Of a stretch of 64,000 nucleotides of DNA, positions 8,278 through 17,380 are shown piece after piece. How positions within the stretch are numbered: the stretch's first letter is position 1; every line of letters begins with the position of its first letter. The DNA lies in contig NZ_RQGA01000014.1 in NCBI RefSeq assembly GCF_004769575.1, positions 682,001-746,000 on the forward strand. The letters run 5' to 3'. Source of the stretch: Leptospira perdikensis. Its GTDB lineage: Bacteria; Spirochaetota; Leptospiria; Leptospirales; Leptospiraceae. A program made the position numbers and the translations under genes. A model generated the notes under the pieces. That model did not search any database. It was not told the DNA's origin and saw nothing but the letters and a program-made list of their open reading frames with translations.

Positions 8278-10821
8278 TTAGTTACCTTTGGCCATAAGGA
8301 ATTTTTCCATAAACTCTGTGATATCTCTAATGTTTCTATTGATCATCTTACGAAGTTCAGGAGGTATATTTTGAGATTTGATCACACGGTAGTAGTTCAA
8401 TGCATTTTTTAACATCTTACGGCGTGCAAACTCCTGAGCTTTCATCAACATAGGTTTGTATTTATAATAAGAATATTCCATAATCGAATAGTTCTTCGAC
8501 AAACGAAACGCATGTGGGATCTTTCCAAAATCATAAGTAAGAGTTAGGAAGGGTGCATCATCCGCTTCAGGGGGTTTTAGTTCCAAAACCCCATGGATGA
8601 TTTTTTCTGGTTCGTCTTCTGTGGCTTTTTCAGCCATTTCATCCAATGGAATGGGAGATTCTTCATCAGCAATCTCACCCAAGTTTCCATCGACGATTTC
8701 AATTTCCGGTGCTTCTGCATCCTCTAGTTGAGGCCCTTCCCCAGCACCAGGTGCACCAGCTCCCTCACCCAGTTTACGTTCGCGGAAAACTTCGTCTGCA
8801 TCAGGAAGACCAATCCTTAAGTCTTCACTAGTTAACGGACGATTGGTGAGCTCAACCTGAATTGGTAAATCCGTTTCAATTATAGTTTCTGACTTTTGTT
8901 TGTTTGGATCTTGAGCTTCCGGAAGATCGGTCTTCGGAGAGATCAACTTCTCCGTTTGTGGATCAATCGGGTCAGGAAGTTCTAATTCTTTTCGAAGAGC
9001 ATCAGTGGTTGTTTCCAACCAATTGGGTTCTCCCTCTGGGCCTTTCTCTCTTGGATGGAGAGGTGGTTCTTTTTCATCCCTACGTAAGTCATCTGCATCA
9101 GGAAGGCCAATGGGTTCAAGGTCCCAATCTGGGAATTTCAAACCAGGTTGGTCAGGGAAATAAGGTTTTAGTAAATCATTGAGAGAGGCTTCTTCCCCTC
9201 TGGCTTCCAAGTCCTTTGCTTTCTTTTCTATTTTTTTGAGAGCTTGGTTTTTTAAGAAATCTTCTCGTTCCTTAAAACGATCTTTTTTTCTTCTATCCTC
9301 ACCCGAACGCCGATCCTTTCTTCCTGCAATGTTGGTTCGCCTATCAGCATTTTTTCTTCGTTCGTCGCCACTACGCCTATCTACAAGAGGAAGGTCTTTA
9401 AACTGTTTCCAATCATTGGAGAAAAATGTATCTTCAGGAAGGTCAAGCTCAGATACATCTTTTTTCGAAATTTGATCAGCAAGCGTCTGTAAGTCGATAG
9501 GTTGTTTAGGAGTCCCAGGACTTCCTGAAACACCGGGCAATCCTGGCATTTCGGGAGGAACGTAAAAAGGGCCAACAATCCCTGATCCAGGAGGTGCCAT
9601 TGGAGCACCAGGCATTCCACCGGCAAGCCCACCTGTCGTTAAACCCTGGTTTAACGATTGTAAAAGTTGATCCTGATTTTGAACTGCTTTAGGATCAAAT
9701 CCAGGTGATTGTGGTGAAGATTGTAAAAACTGATAAACAATTGGATGCACCAATTGGTTTCCCCCAGCAACCGACTGGTTGACTTGAGGGGATGAGAGAG
9801 GGGTTTGCGACTCCGGCTTTCCTTGGGGTTTATCAGAAGAACTCGGTGGAAGCGGTGGAGGCAGTTGTCCCGATGGTTGGGGTAGTTGTTGCGGTGGTCC
9901 TTGCGGAAAATTAGGAGGAGGATTACTCTGTGCAAATTGAATGGCACGAGCGATAGACTCTGCAAATAGTTCGGATACTTCTTTTAAAGCACCAACAAGA
10001 TCGTTTAAGTCCTTGTCTGGTTTTGCACCAACTCCCGGTTTCGTATCTTTTTTCTTTGGTTTCTCTTTGACTAACGGATCCGCTTTGGATGGATCCCCTT
10101 TCCCACCATCTCCTTCTTTCGGGGGAGGTGGATTGTCTTCCAAAAACTCTTCTAAATCCTGGATGTTTTTCTTTATTTTTTCTTTGATTTCTGGATCAGG
10201 AATTCTATGTCCCGTCCTCTCAAAAATCTCAATGGCTTCCTCTACTTGCTCTGCTTCAACCAGTGCCTCTGCATTGAGGAGTGGTCTTCTATGAAAGGAA
10301 TACTTCGAGTTCTTGGAGATGATATCATCTGCAGAAAAACTAATGTCCGGAGTTTCGCGTCTAGGTCTATCTCCAGATACTGGAGAATCTGATCCGGTTT
10401 CTCCAAAATCGCCTAACGGCAGATCGCTGAGACTTTTGGGAGGTTTTTGTTTATCTCGTCTATTTCGTCCTGCCTTCGGTTCCTTTCCTCCACCAACTCC
10501 TGGTTCGTCGGGACCATCTCCCTCTAAATCCAAATCAGACAATCTTTCCGATAGAGGTTTTGGTTTGGATTTTGGTTCTTTGGGCTCTGTTTGGAAATTC
10601 AATTCCTGCCCACGCCCACCACGCGCGGGTTTTTCTTGTTTGGAGGATGGCGATGGTGATCGAGGTAACTCGTTTTGTGCAGATTCTTTTTGTTTTTGTC
10701 TTCGTTTTTGACGTGGACTTAGGTCATCATTTGACCTACCTCCCCCCTCGCTACGAGCGATATCATTGAGGTCGGCACCTGTGCCAGAAAGACCGAGTAA
10801 CATCATGAGGGTGGTTATCAT
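8278..10821 (-). CDS. Large low-complexity protein with a duplicated helical module
   Basis: I do not recognise a named family. Most of the 847 residues are charged or Pro/Gly-rich and look disordered. Residues about 395-440 are Gly-Pro-rich and mildly collagen-like, and about 485-520 carry repeated RRSGxxRR-type Arg/Asp blocks. Two structured segments resemble each other: about 173-229 and 783-840. Both begin with a Tyr-Ser, have a TPR-like helix pair with A...Y/F, and end in PE(I/L)+xxIxxNI+D(I/L)xEF(L/M)E. The N-terminus is short and hydrophobic but not a convincing signal peptide. The ATG at 10821 lacks a good ribosome-binding site; nearby internal ATGs at 10806 and 10803 are alternatives. 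It is divergent from the thioesterase gene. Confidence 0.7.
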   Translation of the reverse strand: MITTLMMLLGLSGTGADLNDIARSEGGGRSNDDLSPRQKRRQKQKESAQNELPRSPSPSSKQEKPARGGRGQELNFQTEPKEPKSKPKPLSERLSDLDLEGDGPDEPGVGGGKEPKAGRNRRDKQKPPKSLSDLPLGDFGETGSDSPVSGDRPRRETPDISFSADDIISKNSKYSFHRRPLLNAEALVEAEQVEEAIEIFERTGHRIPDPEIKEKIKKNIQDLEEFLEDNPPPPKEGDGGKGDPSKADPLVKEKPKKKDTKPGVGAKPDKDLNDLVGALKEVSELFAESIARAIQFAQSNPPPNFPQGPPQQLPQPSGQLPPPLPPSSSDKPQGKPESQTPLSSPQVNQSVAGGNQLVHPIVYQFLQSSPQSPGFDPKAVQNQDQLLQSLNQGLTTGGLAGGMPGAPMAPPGSGIVGPFYVPPEMPGLPGVSGSPGTPKQPIDLQTLADQISKKDVSELDLPEDTFFSNDWKQFKDLPLVDRRSGDERRKNADRRTNIAGRKDRRSGEDRRKKDRFKEREDFLKNQALKKIEKKAKDLEARGEEASLNDLLKPYFPDQPGLKFPDWDLEPIGLPDADDLRRDEKEPPLHPREKGPEGEPNWLETTTDALRKELELPDPIDPQTEKLISPKTDLPEAQDPNKQKSETIIETDLPIQVELTNRPLTSEDLRIGLPDADEVFRERKLGEGAGAPGAGEGPQLEDAEAPEIEIVDGNLGEIADEESPIPLDEMAEKATEDEPEKIIHGVLELKPPEADDAPFLTLTYDFGKIPHAFRLSKNYSIMEYSYYKYKPMLMKAQEFARRKMLKNALNYYRVIKSQNIPPELRKMINRNIRDITEFMEKFLMAKGN

Positions 10822-10948
10822 AAAAGGGTTCTACTCTTTATTTTCGAGGTTTCATCACCACTAACTTAAGGTATAATCAAAGAATATTCGATTTCCTAGC
10901 ATTTTACGGGGGTTTTTGAGCCAAAATGACCGCAAGTTCTTTTTCTGC

Positions 10949-10954
10949 TTGACA
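10949..10954 (+). promoter_or_regulatory. TTGACA -35 box upstream of thioesterase and tRNA-Leu
   Basis: A perfect TTGACA lies 30 bases before the thioesterase ATG. The -10 at normal spacing (TTCCAT) is poor. A TATAAT at 10872-10877 with a weak -35 is an alternative start site for the same unit. Confidence 0.3.
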
Positions 10955-10983
10955 CAAGAGAAATTCTTGCGTTCCATGGTGGC

Positions 10984-11388
10984 ATGAAATCCGTTGCGAA
11001 AAAAAATCTCAGCTTTGCCTCCTCACCGGACAATGCAGACGGGTTGCAGTTAAAAATCACATTCGACGAAGACACGAAAACTGCCTTCGGTGATTACACC
11101 TGCCCCGAAAAATACCAGGGTTTACCGGATCAAATCCACCCAGGAATTATCTCTACCATCTTAGATGAAATCATGGTCAAGATCAATGAAGCGATGAATT
11201 TTGAAACCACTACGGGTGAATTGACAATTCGTTTTTTGCAACCTGCTAAAGTGAATGAACCATTACACTTACGCGGATGGTTTGTGAAAAAGAACAAAAA
11301 AATCATAGAAAACCGTGCTGAAATAGAAAATGAGATCGGCAAAATAGTGGCCCGCGGAAAAGGTAAATATATCGAAGCTGAAGACTGA
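10984..11388 (+). CDS. PaaI-type hotdog-fold thioesterase
   Basis: A 134-residue single-domain hotdog protein. The [13 protein letters not shown] segment aligns with the catalytic helix of PaaI-type acyl-CoA thioesterases (HGGxxxxLLDE), followed by the beta-strand block [13 protein letters not shown] typical of the fold. It probably hydrolyses an acyl-CoA; the substrate is unknown. The stop codon is four bases before a tRNA-Leu gene, so the two are likely transcribed together. Confidence 0.78.
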   Translation: MKSVAKKNLSFASSPDNADGLQLKITFDEDTKTAFGDYTCPEKYQGLPDQIHPGIISTILDEIMVKINEAMNFETTTGELTIRFLQPAKVNEPLHLRGWFVKKNKKIIENRAEIENEIGKIVARGKGKYIEAED

Positions 11389-11392
11389 TTAT

Positions 11393-11479
11393 GCCGATGT
11401 GGTGGAATTGGTAGACGCAGTGGATTCAAAATCCACCGATGGTAACATCATGCCGGTTCGATTCCGGCCATCGGTACCA
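11393..11479 (+). tRNA. tRNA-Leu (anticodon CAA)
   Basis: An 87-nt cloverleaf with a long variable arm, as for class II tRNA-Leu. The acceptor stem GCCGATG pairs with CATCGGT (G-U at 1:72), the anticodon stem is GTGGA/TCCAC around TTCAAAA (anticodon CAA, reads UUG), the T-loop is GGTTCGATTCC and the CCA is encoded. It begins four bases after the thioesterase stop. Confidence 0.95.
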
Positions 11480-11487
11480 ACAGTAAT

Positions 11488-12261
11488 TTAGTTCGAATCC
11501 CTCTCACAAGCCTTTAGATAAAAATCCTCTTCGATTCTATCGATGGCTTGTAAGATTAGGGTTATCTCAGAAACCTTCATCTCATCAAAGATTCCTCTCC
11601 CCTCTTTTAAAATGGAAACTCCAAGAGTAATTCCTTTCCTGTCATCTTCCGTATAAACTGTACCCTTTGATTCCATCTTCACAAGTATATCTTCCATAAT
11701 CAGGATGATCTTTCGAATGAGTTCTGCATCCGAAAATACTTTGAATAAACCACCAATGTCCTTTCGAAATGCATCTGCTTTCTTTTTTTCCACTTTTGCG
11801 ATCAGTGTTTCCATCGCAAATTCTGAATTCAGTAGTCCAACTTGGTTTTCCTGGCGATCCAGCTCCATCACAAGTTCTTCTTCAAACTGGTGAGCTGTCA
11901 CATAAGAATGAAGTGCAGCAAGCCCCGCCTTTAATGCCATCGGGAAATGTTTTCCAAATCGAAAGATCGACATGGCCAAGTTTCCAAGAATGCCCCAAAT
12001 TTTTGTTGGATGGTTCACAAAACCAGATAACGCATCAAAGGCGGCATCAAGTTCTTTTCTTTTCGAAAATTCAGGGTAAAGATATTCCAAAAAGAAATGA
12101 AGTAGTTGGTCTATTTTAGATCTTGGGATGGAACCGAACTCTGGATAATGTTTCAGGTTTTCTTCTGAATATCTTTTTTTAAGAGAGGTTTGATACATAA
12201 CAATCAACTCTTGAAAAAGGGGATGGTTTAAAACTTTTGAAGTTTCTTTTTTCGGTTTCAC
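11488..12261 (-). CDS. Hypothetical all-helical protein
   Basis: I do not recognise a family. The 257 residues are predominantly helical and charged, with no signal peptide and no clear membrane span; a central stretch (NHPTKIWGILGNLAMSIF) is moderately hydrophobic. It starts with GTG at 12261 with no good ribosome-binding site. It sits 13 bases after the amidase gene and is probably the last gene of that minus-strand run, ending eight bases from the tRNA-Leu. A cytoplasmic role is inferred from the lack of export signal. Confidence 0.65.
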   Translation of the reverse strand: MKPKKETSKVLNHPLFQELIVMYQTSLKKRYSEENLKHYPEFGSIPRSKIDQLLHFFLEYLYPEFSKRKELDAAFDALSGFVNHPTKIWGILGNLAMSIFRFGKHFPMALKAGLAALHSYVTAHQFEEELVMELDRQENQVGLLNSEFAMETLIAKVEKKKADAFRKDIGGLFKVFSDAELIRKIILIMEDILVKMESKGTVYTEDDRKGITLGVSILKEGRGIFDEMKVSEITLILQAIDRIEEDFYLKACERDSN

Positions 12262-12274
12262 AGGTAGTTACAAA

Positions 12275-13615
12275 TTATAAAACATCATCAAAATAAGTTT
12301 CATACCTTTCTAGGTTTACTTTTTTACCCTTAGGATTGTAAGGGAGAGAAGGTATTTTTTTTACATCCAAACCAACAAACAAAGAGTAAATACCAACAGC
12401 CAGTGAAATAGCAGTTTCTTTTTTATTTTGAGTTAGGTATTTGATATCGCGATTACGATTTACGTAACCAATTTCGATAAAAGCACAAAGGGCATTGGTA
12501 TAGGTTGGTAAACTATAAGTAGAAATATAGGGTTTTTGGATGGGGCCAAGTTCCGGATAAGGAGAATTTTTTTCTTTTAATTGGACTGGTAATCCATATT
12601 GAACAAAACGCATCAGTTCCTTTGTTACATAATGGTTGTCACCGCCAAAACCTTCTTTCCCACCTTCCCTTCTCCATTCTTCTTTTTTTCCTTTTTCCCT
12701 CTCCCAAAACTTTCCTGTTTCCAAAAAATCTTCGTGGTTTGTAGCATAAGGTCCTGGTTTTCCAATTTGTTTTTCCCAATTGGCATCATCCGCATACTTC
12801 CAACTAACCATATTTTGGCGGTATCCTTCAAACTTAGAAACATCAGTTTCCTTACCACTTTTTTTAGACCAATACCCGTGAAGATAAATCCAAGTGTCCG
12901 CCGTGGCATTTTCTAATTTGGACCAACCGGATTGAAAAATCAACCATTCCGACCAAGGACCATTGACAAAACTGTTTTGTGATTTTTTCTTTTCAGAAAT
13001 TTTTTTGATTTGGGAAAATGTTTTGAAACCAGGAGTGAGAACCGCTCCCATCCCTCCTGTTTGGCCTTTACTTGCCGGATTCAAATGGAGTGACAAGACT
13101 AAATGGGGTTTTAGTTCATTGATTTTGGACAATCTCCCTTTCCGACGAACACCTGTTTTTGGGTCAGGAAAATCGTACAACCGATAAGCGGCATTTGGAT
13201 CATCGGAGCTCGGATCATCATCAAAGGAAGATTCGCGTGTGAGTTTACTTTCCAATGTGACTCTTGGAAAATCCGTTTTTTTAGAAAACAGTTTGAGATA
13301 ACCTTCGAATTCCTTCCAACCCGCCTCGGTTTCTGTAAGTTTTAAAACGCGGTGTACTTCTTTTGCTAAATCAAGGACGACTTTTCTTTCGGTGATATTT
13401 CCGTGTTCTGTTCCTTGTTTATAGGTTTCCAAATAGGTCTGAGTGACACTATCATATTTGTCCCCATGTTGTGTTTTGGGATCTTTGGCAATACCACCAT
13501 GTCCCGGATCCACCACAATCCGAAAGACAGGCACCGATCCTAAAGGTAAGGAAAACAAAACAATCAGTGGGAAAAGAAGAAATTTACGGAAGCGAGAAAA
13601 AGATAAAAAGACCAC
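12275..13615 (-). CDS. N-acetylmuramoyl-L-alanine amidase (Amidase_3) with large insertion
   Basis: This zinc amidase cleaves the lactyl-peptide bond of peptidoglycan in the periplasm. A signal peptide (residues 1-28) is followed by the Amidase_3 elements: zinc His39 in VVDPGHGG, Glu76 in ITERKVVLD, His177 in LVLSLHLNP, and catalytic Glu381 in AFIEIGYV. The distance from His177 to Glu381 is about 200 residues, much longer than in AmiA/AmiC-type enzymes; the insert is Trp- and Lys-rich (about 215-325). There is also an extra ~60-residue segment between Glu76 and His177. The start is GTG at 13615 with a weak ribosome-binding site. It follows an exported protein gene by 55 bases that hold a hairpin. 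Confidence 0.83.
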   Translation of the reverse strand: MVFLSFSRFRKFLLFPLIVLFSLPLGSVPVFRIVVDPGHGGIAKDPKTQHGDKYDSVTQTYLETYKQGTEHGNITERKVVLDLAKEVHRVLKLTETEAGWKEFEGYLKLFSKKTDFPRVTLESKLTRESSFDDDPSSDDPNAAYRLYDFPDPKTGVRRKGRLSKINELKPHLVLSLHLNPASKGQTGGMGAVLTPGFKTFSQIKKISEKKKSQNSFVNGPWSEWLIFQSGWSKLENATADTWIYLHGYWSKKSGKETDVSKFEGYRQNMVSWKYADDANWEKQIGKPGPYATNHEDFLETGKFWEREKGKKEEWRREGGKEGFGGDNHYVTKELMRFVQYGLPVQLKEKNSPYPELGPIQKPYISTYSLPTYTNALCAFIEIGYVNRNRDIKYLTQNKKETAISLAVGIYSLFVGLDVKKIPSLPYNPKGKKVNLERYETYFDDVL

Positions 13616-13628
13616 GATGGGGTCATTC

Positions 13629-13643
13629 TCCGCTCCTAGCGGA
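13629..13643. other. Small intergenic hairpin
   Basis: TCCGCT-CCT-AGCGGA is a perfect 6-bp stem. A competing outer stem TTCTCCG/CGGAGAA spans 13626-13651. There is no T-run on either strand; it may attenuate or process the transcript between the exported protein and the amidase. Confidence 0.35.
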
Positions 13644-13670
13644 ACGGAGAAAAGAAAAAGATTATAGAAA

Positions 13671-14423
13671 CTATTTTGTAGTTTGTGTTTGGCTAAAAAT
13701 TTGGTTTCGGTTATCGCTTAAGTCTTTGCCGTATTTATCGGTAATCGCTTTTTTGTCTGCTTCTGCATCTTTGAAGTCAGAAAGAATCTTAATTCCATAG
13801 TCTTTGGCAATTCGGTAATGTACGATGGCATCGTAAAATCGATCCTCACGAGACATGTCCGTTGCTAATCCCATTTGTCCATAAGCAATACGAAGTTTTT
13901 GTTGGCCTTCAGCAATTTCACGATAAGGAACAACTACCTTCGATCCTTCTTGGGAAGATTCCACAAGTTGGGACTGTTCTTGGCCTGTGATGAGATCTGC
14001 ACACTCTGCAAGTAGGTTCTGTGTTTTCGTATCATAGTTCTTGGAAAATTTTCCAAGTAGAGTGGAGATATCTTTTTCCAAAGCGACCATCGCTTTTCCG
14101 GAAGCTATATAAGCACGACGATAGTAATAACGTAAAACCACTTGGTAATCTTTTTTAATTTTGTCGAGTGCCGCTTTCGAATCAGGAACTTCTTCCCCGA
14201 AATTTGCTGTGACAATCGTTAACAGTTTGATTGCATTGATCACTCGGTCTTTGTTATTTTCGGAAATGTTCTTGTATTGTTTGCGTTCTAAGTTGTTCCC
14301 TTGGTCGAGTTTGTCCAGTTCCTCAAAGGACTCTTTCCCTTTTTCAGGAGCTCCAGACTCTTGTGCAGACAGAGACAAACAAAAGAAACAAAACGAAATG
14401 ATGATGAAACTATTTTTTAACAC
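13671..14423 (-). CDS. Exported helical protein of unknown function
   Basis: Starting at GTG 14423, ten bases after a clear AAGGAG, the protein begins MLKNSFIIISFCFFCLSLSAQ, a typical signal peptide. The longer frame would overlap the methyltransferase gene and bury that signal. The mature part is about 230 charged helical residues with TPR-like periodicity near the C-terminus (FYDAIVHYRIAKDYG). No family is recognised. A periplasmic role close to the amidase encoded next is inferred from position. Confidence 0.72.
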   Translation of the reverse strand: MLKNSFIIISFCFFCLSLSAQESGAPEKGKESFEELDKLDQGNNLERKQYKNISENNKDRVINAIKLLTIVTANFGEEVPDSKAALDKIKKDYQVVLRYYYRRAYIASGKAMVALEKDISTLLGKFSKNYDTKTQNLLAECADLITGQEQSQLVESSQEGSKVVVPYREIAEGQQKLRIAYGQMGLATDMSREDRFYDAIVHYRIAKDYGIKILSDFKDAEADKKAITDKYGKDLSDNRNQIFSQTQTTK

Positions 14424-14481
14424 GAAACTTGCTCTCCTTAAACCAAGGAGCAGAATAGCCGAGATTACAGGGGTTTGACTA

Positions 14482-15141
14482 CTATTTTTTATCCTTTTGG
14501 AAAAAGAGTAATCCATCTCCGACTGGATACAAAGTATAACGAGAAACTTGGGATTTCACCTCATCCCAAAGAGACATGACTGCCAAATCCGATGGTTTCT
14601 TTGGATCAGGATGAAGCACTCTGCCATGCCACAACATATTATCGAATAAAAAACTAGACCCAGGTTTTGCCTCTGCCCAAAGGATACGAAAGATTTCAGG
14701 GTAGGTAATTTTATCACAATCAACAAAAAAGAGATCGGCACCCACCCACAGGTCACGTCTGTCTGCGAGGAATTCCATTACAGAGGCAGTGATCCGTTTA
14801 ACATGGATTTGCTCCCAGATACCCATTTTTTTTGCATATTCATCTAAAAGAGAGGCTTGCTCTTCATGTCGATCCACTGTAAGAAACTTCGAATTCGGGG
14901 AACCTACCGCCATCCAAAGTGTCGAATACCCAAGACCCGTTCCCAGTTCCAATACTTGGCTCGGTGATAATAAGGACACCAAATGAGATAAAACAGAGCC
15001 TGTTGCCGCTGTCACAATGGGAATGTTCTTTTCTTTGGCATAGGCCTCCATCTCCAAAAAAATCGGATTTGGTTTGTAAACCAAACTAGAATCGATATAG
15101 GATTCGAGTTCTGGAATGTAGATACTAGGTCTCGGTTTCAT
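14482..15141 (-). CDS. O-methyltransferase, COMT/TrmR-like
   Basis: A class I SAM-dependent methyltransferase. The SAM-binding motif I is VLELGTGLGYST, the acidic strand-2 end is FLTVDRHE, and the metal-site block is ADLFFVDCDK followed by LFDNMLWHGRV. This is the cation-dependent O-methyltransferase family, which includes catechol O-methyltransferases and TrmR, which methylates 5-hydroxyuridine in tRNA. The substrate here is not determined. The ATG overlaps the stop of the MBL hydrolase by four bases, so translation is coupled. Confidence 0.85.
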   Translation of the reverse strand: MKPRPSIYIPELESYIDSSLVYKPNPIFLEMEAYAKEKNIPIVTAATGSVLSHLVSLLSPSQVLELGTGLGYSTLWMAVGSPNSKFLTVDRHEEQASLLDEYAKKMGIWEQIHVKRITASVMEFLADRRDLWVGADLFFVDCDKITYPEIFRILWAEAKPGSSFLFDNMLWHGRVLHPDPKKPSDLAVMSLWDEVKSQVSRYTLYPVGDGLLFFQKDKK

Positions 15142-15977
15142 ACTTTGGGAGGTAAAAAAAGAGAAACACGATCTTTTAAAATAGGAGGGACTTTTTTACG
15201 AAGGATATCATTTAACTCGCGATAACTATAACGTTTTGATGGATGAATGAGAACGATAGCCTCATTTTCAAAAGCAGAGGCATTCGCGATGATTTCATCA
15301 AAATGTGTATGACCCCACTCCCGGGCCCGACTTACATCTCGTTTATCACAGTAGTATGTGCATTCCATAAACAGGATTTTACTTTTGCGAACATCTTCAT
15401 TTTCTAATACATATTCTATTTTTGTATCCCCGGAAAAAGAAACAAAGGGAACAGAAATTTCCTCAGTAGGATCTTCACCCAGATCTTTTTTATTTCGAAT
15501 TTCTTCTGAACTAAGACTTGTCCATTCCTTCTTTAACTTCCGTTTGGTTTCATAAACTGTATAACCTTGGGAGGGAACCCGATGGAAACTTTCCCACGGT
15601 CTAAAAAAATATCCTGGTTTTAAATCCACTCGGTCTCCAAAGTTTAAACCAATGAGTTCACACTCATAATCAAAACCTTCGATTTCGGAATATAGTTTCA
15701 GAATTTGCGACATCTTCGGTTCTAGAGACTTTGGGAGGTAAATTTTGGGAACGGAAAGTTTACGGAGACTTCTTTGGGACACATAATAAGGAATCCCACA
15801 AGAATGATCCAAATGAGCGTGCGATAATAGAATTTTTCCGATGTGGATTTTATCAGGATTGATAAATCCAAAATCGAACATAAAGTCAAGGGAAGGACAG
15901 ATGATGGATGTCCGAATTCCTCCTTCAGACAAACCTTCAAACTTGGTTCCCTTGTATTCGAAACTGGCAGTTAACAT
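15138..15977 (-). CDS. MBL-fold metallo-hydrolase, RNase Z-like
   Basis: The zinc motif SHAHLDHSCGIPYYV is the HxHxDH signature of the metallo-beta-lactamase fold; later ligands are visible in VSFSGDTKIE and in the HTHFDEI segment near the C-terminus. The layout resembles ribonuclease Z and related phosphodiesterases, but no flexible exosite arm is obvious, so tRNase activity is not claimed. The ATG at 15977 overlaps the upstream M16 stop by one base (TGATG). It is the third gene of a coupled run. Confidence 0.8.
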   Translation of the reverse strand: MLTASFEYKGTKFEGLSEGGIRTSIICPSLDFMFDFGFINPDKIHIGKILLSHAHLDHSCGIPYYVSQRSLRKLSVPKIYLPKSLEPKMSQILKLYSEIEGFDYECELIGLNFGDRVDLKPGYFFRPWESFHRVPSQGYTVYETKRKLKKEWTSLSSEEIRNKKDLGEDPTEEISVPFVSFSGDTKIEYVLENEDVRKSKILFMECTYYCDKRDVSRAREWGHTHFDEIIANASAFENEAIVLIHPSKRYSYRELNDILRKKVPPILKDRVSLFLPPKV

Positions 15978-17380
15978 CAATCTTCCGGGTTCAAAACCTT
16001 AACAGATCCCTGAAAAGTAGATTCTAAAGATTTTGGTCCTACAACAGTTACGATTAACTTGTCCGCTTGGAAATAAAGTTTGCCTACTCGTTTTAAGTCA
16101 GAAAGCGTTAAACGATCAATTTCTTTTCTGAAATTTTGTAAATATCCTTCAGGCATTTTATGATCACGCCTTCTCACTTCACTGGCAAGAGTTCGTTTAT
16201 CATCTTCAAATTGAAAAACGAATTGATTGATGATTGCGTTTTTTGCACGAACGAGTTCTTCTTCTGTTAACGAATCAATTAACTTTGGTTGAATGAGTTC
16301 ACGCATAAGTGAAAGAACTTCCTTTGCCGATTCGGTTTTTGTCATGGCAAAAAACTGGATGGTTCCATAATTTTCTTGGAATTCTGTATTACTGCCTGCC
16401 GAATAGGCAAGTCCCCTATTATTTCGAATTTCTCTCATATAATAAGAGTTAAATCCACCAGCCCCAATGATATAATTCAAAACCTGGATGGCATAAAAAT
16501 CAGGATGGTTGTGTTCGGGAAGAACACCTAACATTGAGATGAAGGTTTGGTTTACATCTTTAGTTACCAAACGGATTTGTTTTCCCTCTTTTTTTATGTT
16601 TTCAGACAATATAGAGGGGGTGATGGTTTCCGATTCTCTTTGTTTTGATTCTTCTACCAAATTCGGGAAAAAATTCTCCCAAGACTTCAGATCAAAGTCA
16701 CCAGTGACAAGGAATCTCCGTTTAGGTTCAGCTAAAATTTCTTTTTGGAACTGAATGAGGTCTGTAAGTTTCAGTGATTCCATAGAAGGTAGTTGCATCG
16801 AAGTCCCAGCGATGGTACCGCGAAATAGTGACTCTTTAGCTTTCCTTGACCCAAGTGCGGTAGGGTTATCATTTCTACGTTTGATTTCCTCACCTAGTTT
16901 TCCTTTCGTTGTCACCATCAAGGATTCATCTAAATTTGGTGTGGCAAAAAAAGATTTCAATACAGGAAGAACTTCCTTCTCTGTAGATTTTAAGTAGGTA
17001 ATGCTAAAAACTGTTTTTTCGTAATCGATAGAAACCGAAAAAGAAGCACCATAAAACTCGAGTGTTTCTAAAAACTTCTCTTTTGGATAGGTAGCAGATC
17101 CAGATAACTCCCAACTATCCTCTAACAATCTGGCAATTTCAACAGGACGTTTGCCTAAATGTTTTTTCCCATGGTAAACGTAAATGTCCGCATAGACAAT
17201 AGGAAACTCAGCATTTTTGAGTGAAAAAATTTCTACACCTGATGTTTGTTTAATGGATGAAATTTCAGGAACTTCAAAAACCAGGGGTTTGAATTGTAAA
17301 TCCCGAACAAAATCGCCCATCTCCCGAGCAGAGATCGTCGAAAAACAAAAAGTTAATAAAATTATATAAATACGTTTCAT
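15977..17380 (-). CDS. M16 family peptidase-like protein, non-catalytic partner subunit
   Basis: This is an M16 (pitrilysin/processing-peptidase) fold protein with a signal peptide (residues 1-18). The zinc motif HxxEH is absent; the corresponding position reads ARLLEDSWELSG. It does keep the substrate-site Arg/Tyr block MREIRNNRGLAYSAGS of the second subunit. This is the usual picture of the inactive partner in a two-subunit M16B protease. Its start overlaps the active subunit's stop by four bases. It is probably periplasmic. Confidence 0.87.
   Translation of the reverse strand: MKRIYIILLTFCFSTISAREMGDFVRDLQFKPLVFEVPEISSIKQTSGVEIFSLKNAEFPIVYADIYVYHGKKHLGKRPVEIARLLEDSWELSGSATYPKEKFLETLEFYGASFSVSIDYEKTVFSITYLKSTEKEVLPVLKSFFATPNLDESLMVTTKGKLGEEIKRRNDNPTALGSRKAKESLFRGTIAGTSMQLPSMESLKLTDLIQFQKEILAEPKRRFLVTGDFDLKSWENFFPNLVEESKQRESETITPSILSENIKKEGKQIRLVTKDVNQTFISMLGVLPEHNHPDFYAIQVLNYIIGAGGFNSYYMREIRNNRGLAYSAGSNTEFQENYGTIQFFAMTKTESAKEVLSLMRELIQPKLIDSLTEEELVRAKNAIINQFVFQFEDDKRTLASEVRRRDHKMPEGYLQNFRKEIDRLTLSDLKRVGKLYFQADKLIVTVVGPKSLESTFQGSVKVLNPED

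Noticed and set aside
9500..9650. Collagen-like protein signal
   Set aside because: Gly-Pro richness is visible but there is no sustained Gly-X-Y triplet register.
8646..10711. Several long plus-strand reading frames opposite the 847-residue protein
   Set aside because: They follow the codon bias of the minus-strand gene in shifted frames, lack ribosome-binding sites and encode Ser/Phe/Leu-rich sequence with no domain signal.
10931..10971. CGCAAG...CTTGCG inverted repeat around the thioesterase -35
   Set aside because: Six-base arms 29 bases apart are expected by chance often enough; no supporting second copy.
15138..15977. Calling the MBL hydrolase ribonuclease Z
   Set aside because: The zinc motif fits but no exosite arm is visible, so only a fold-level call is supported.
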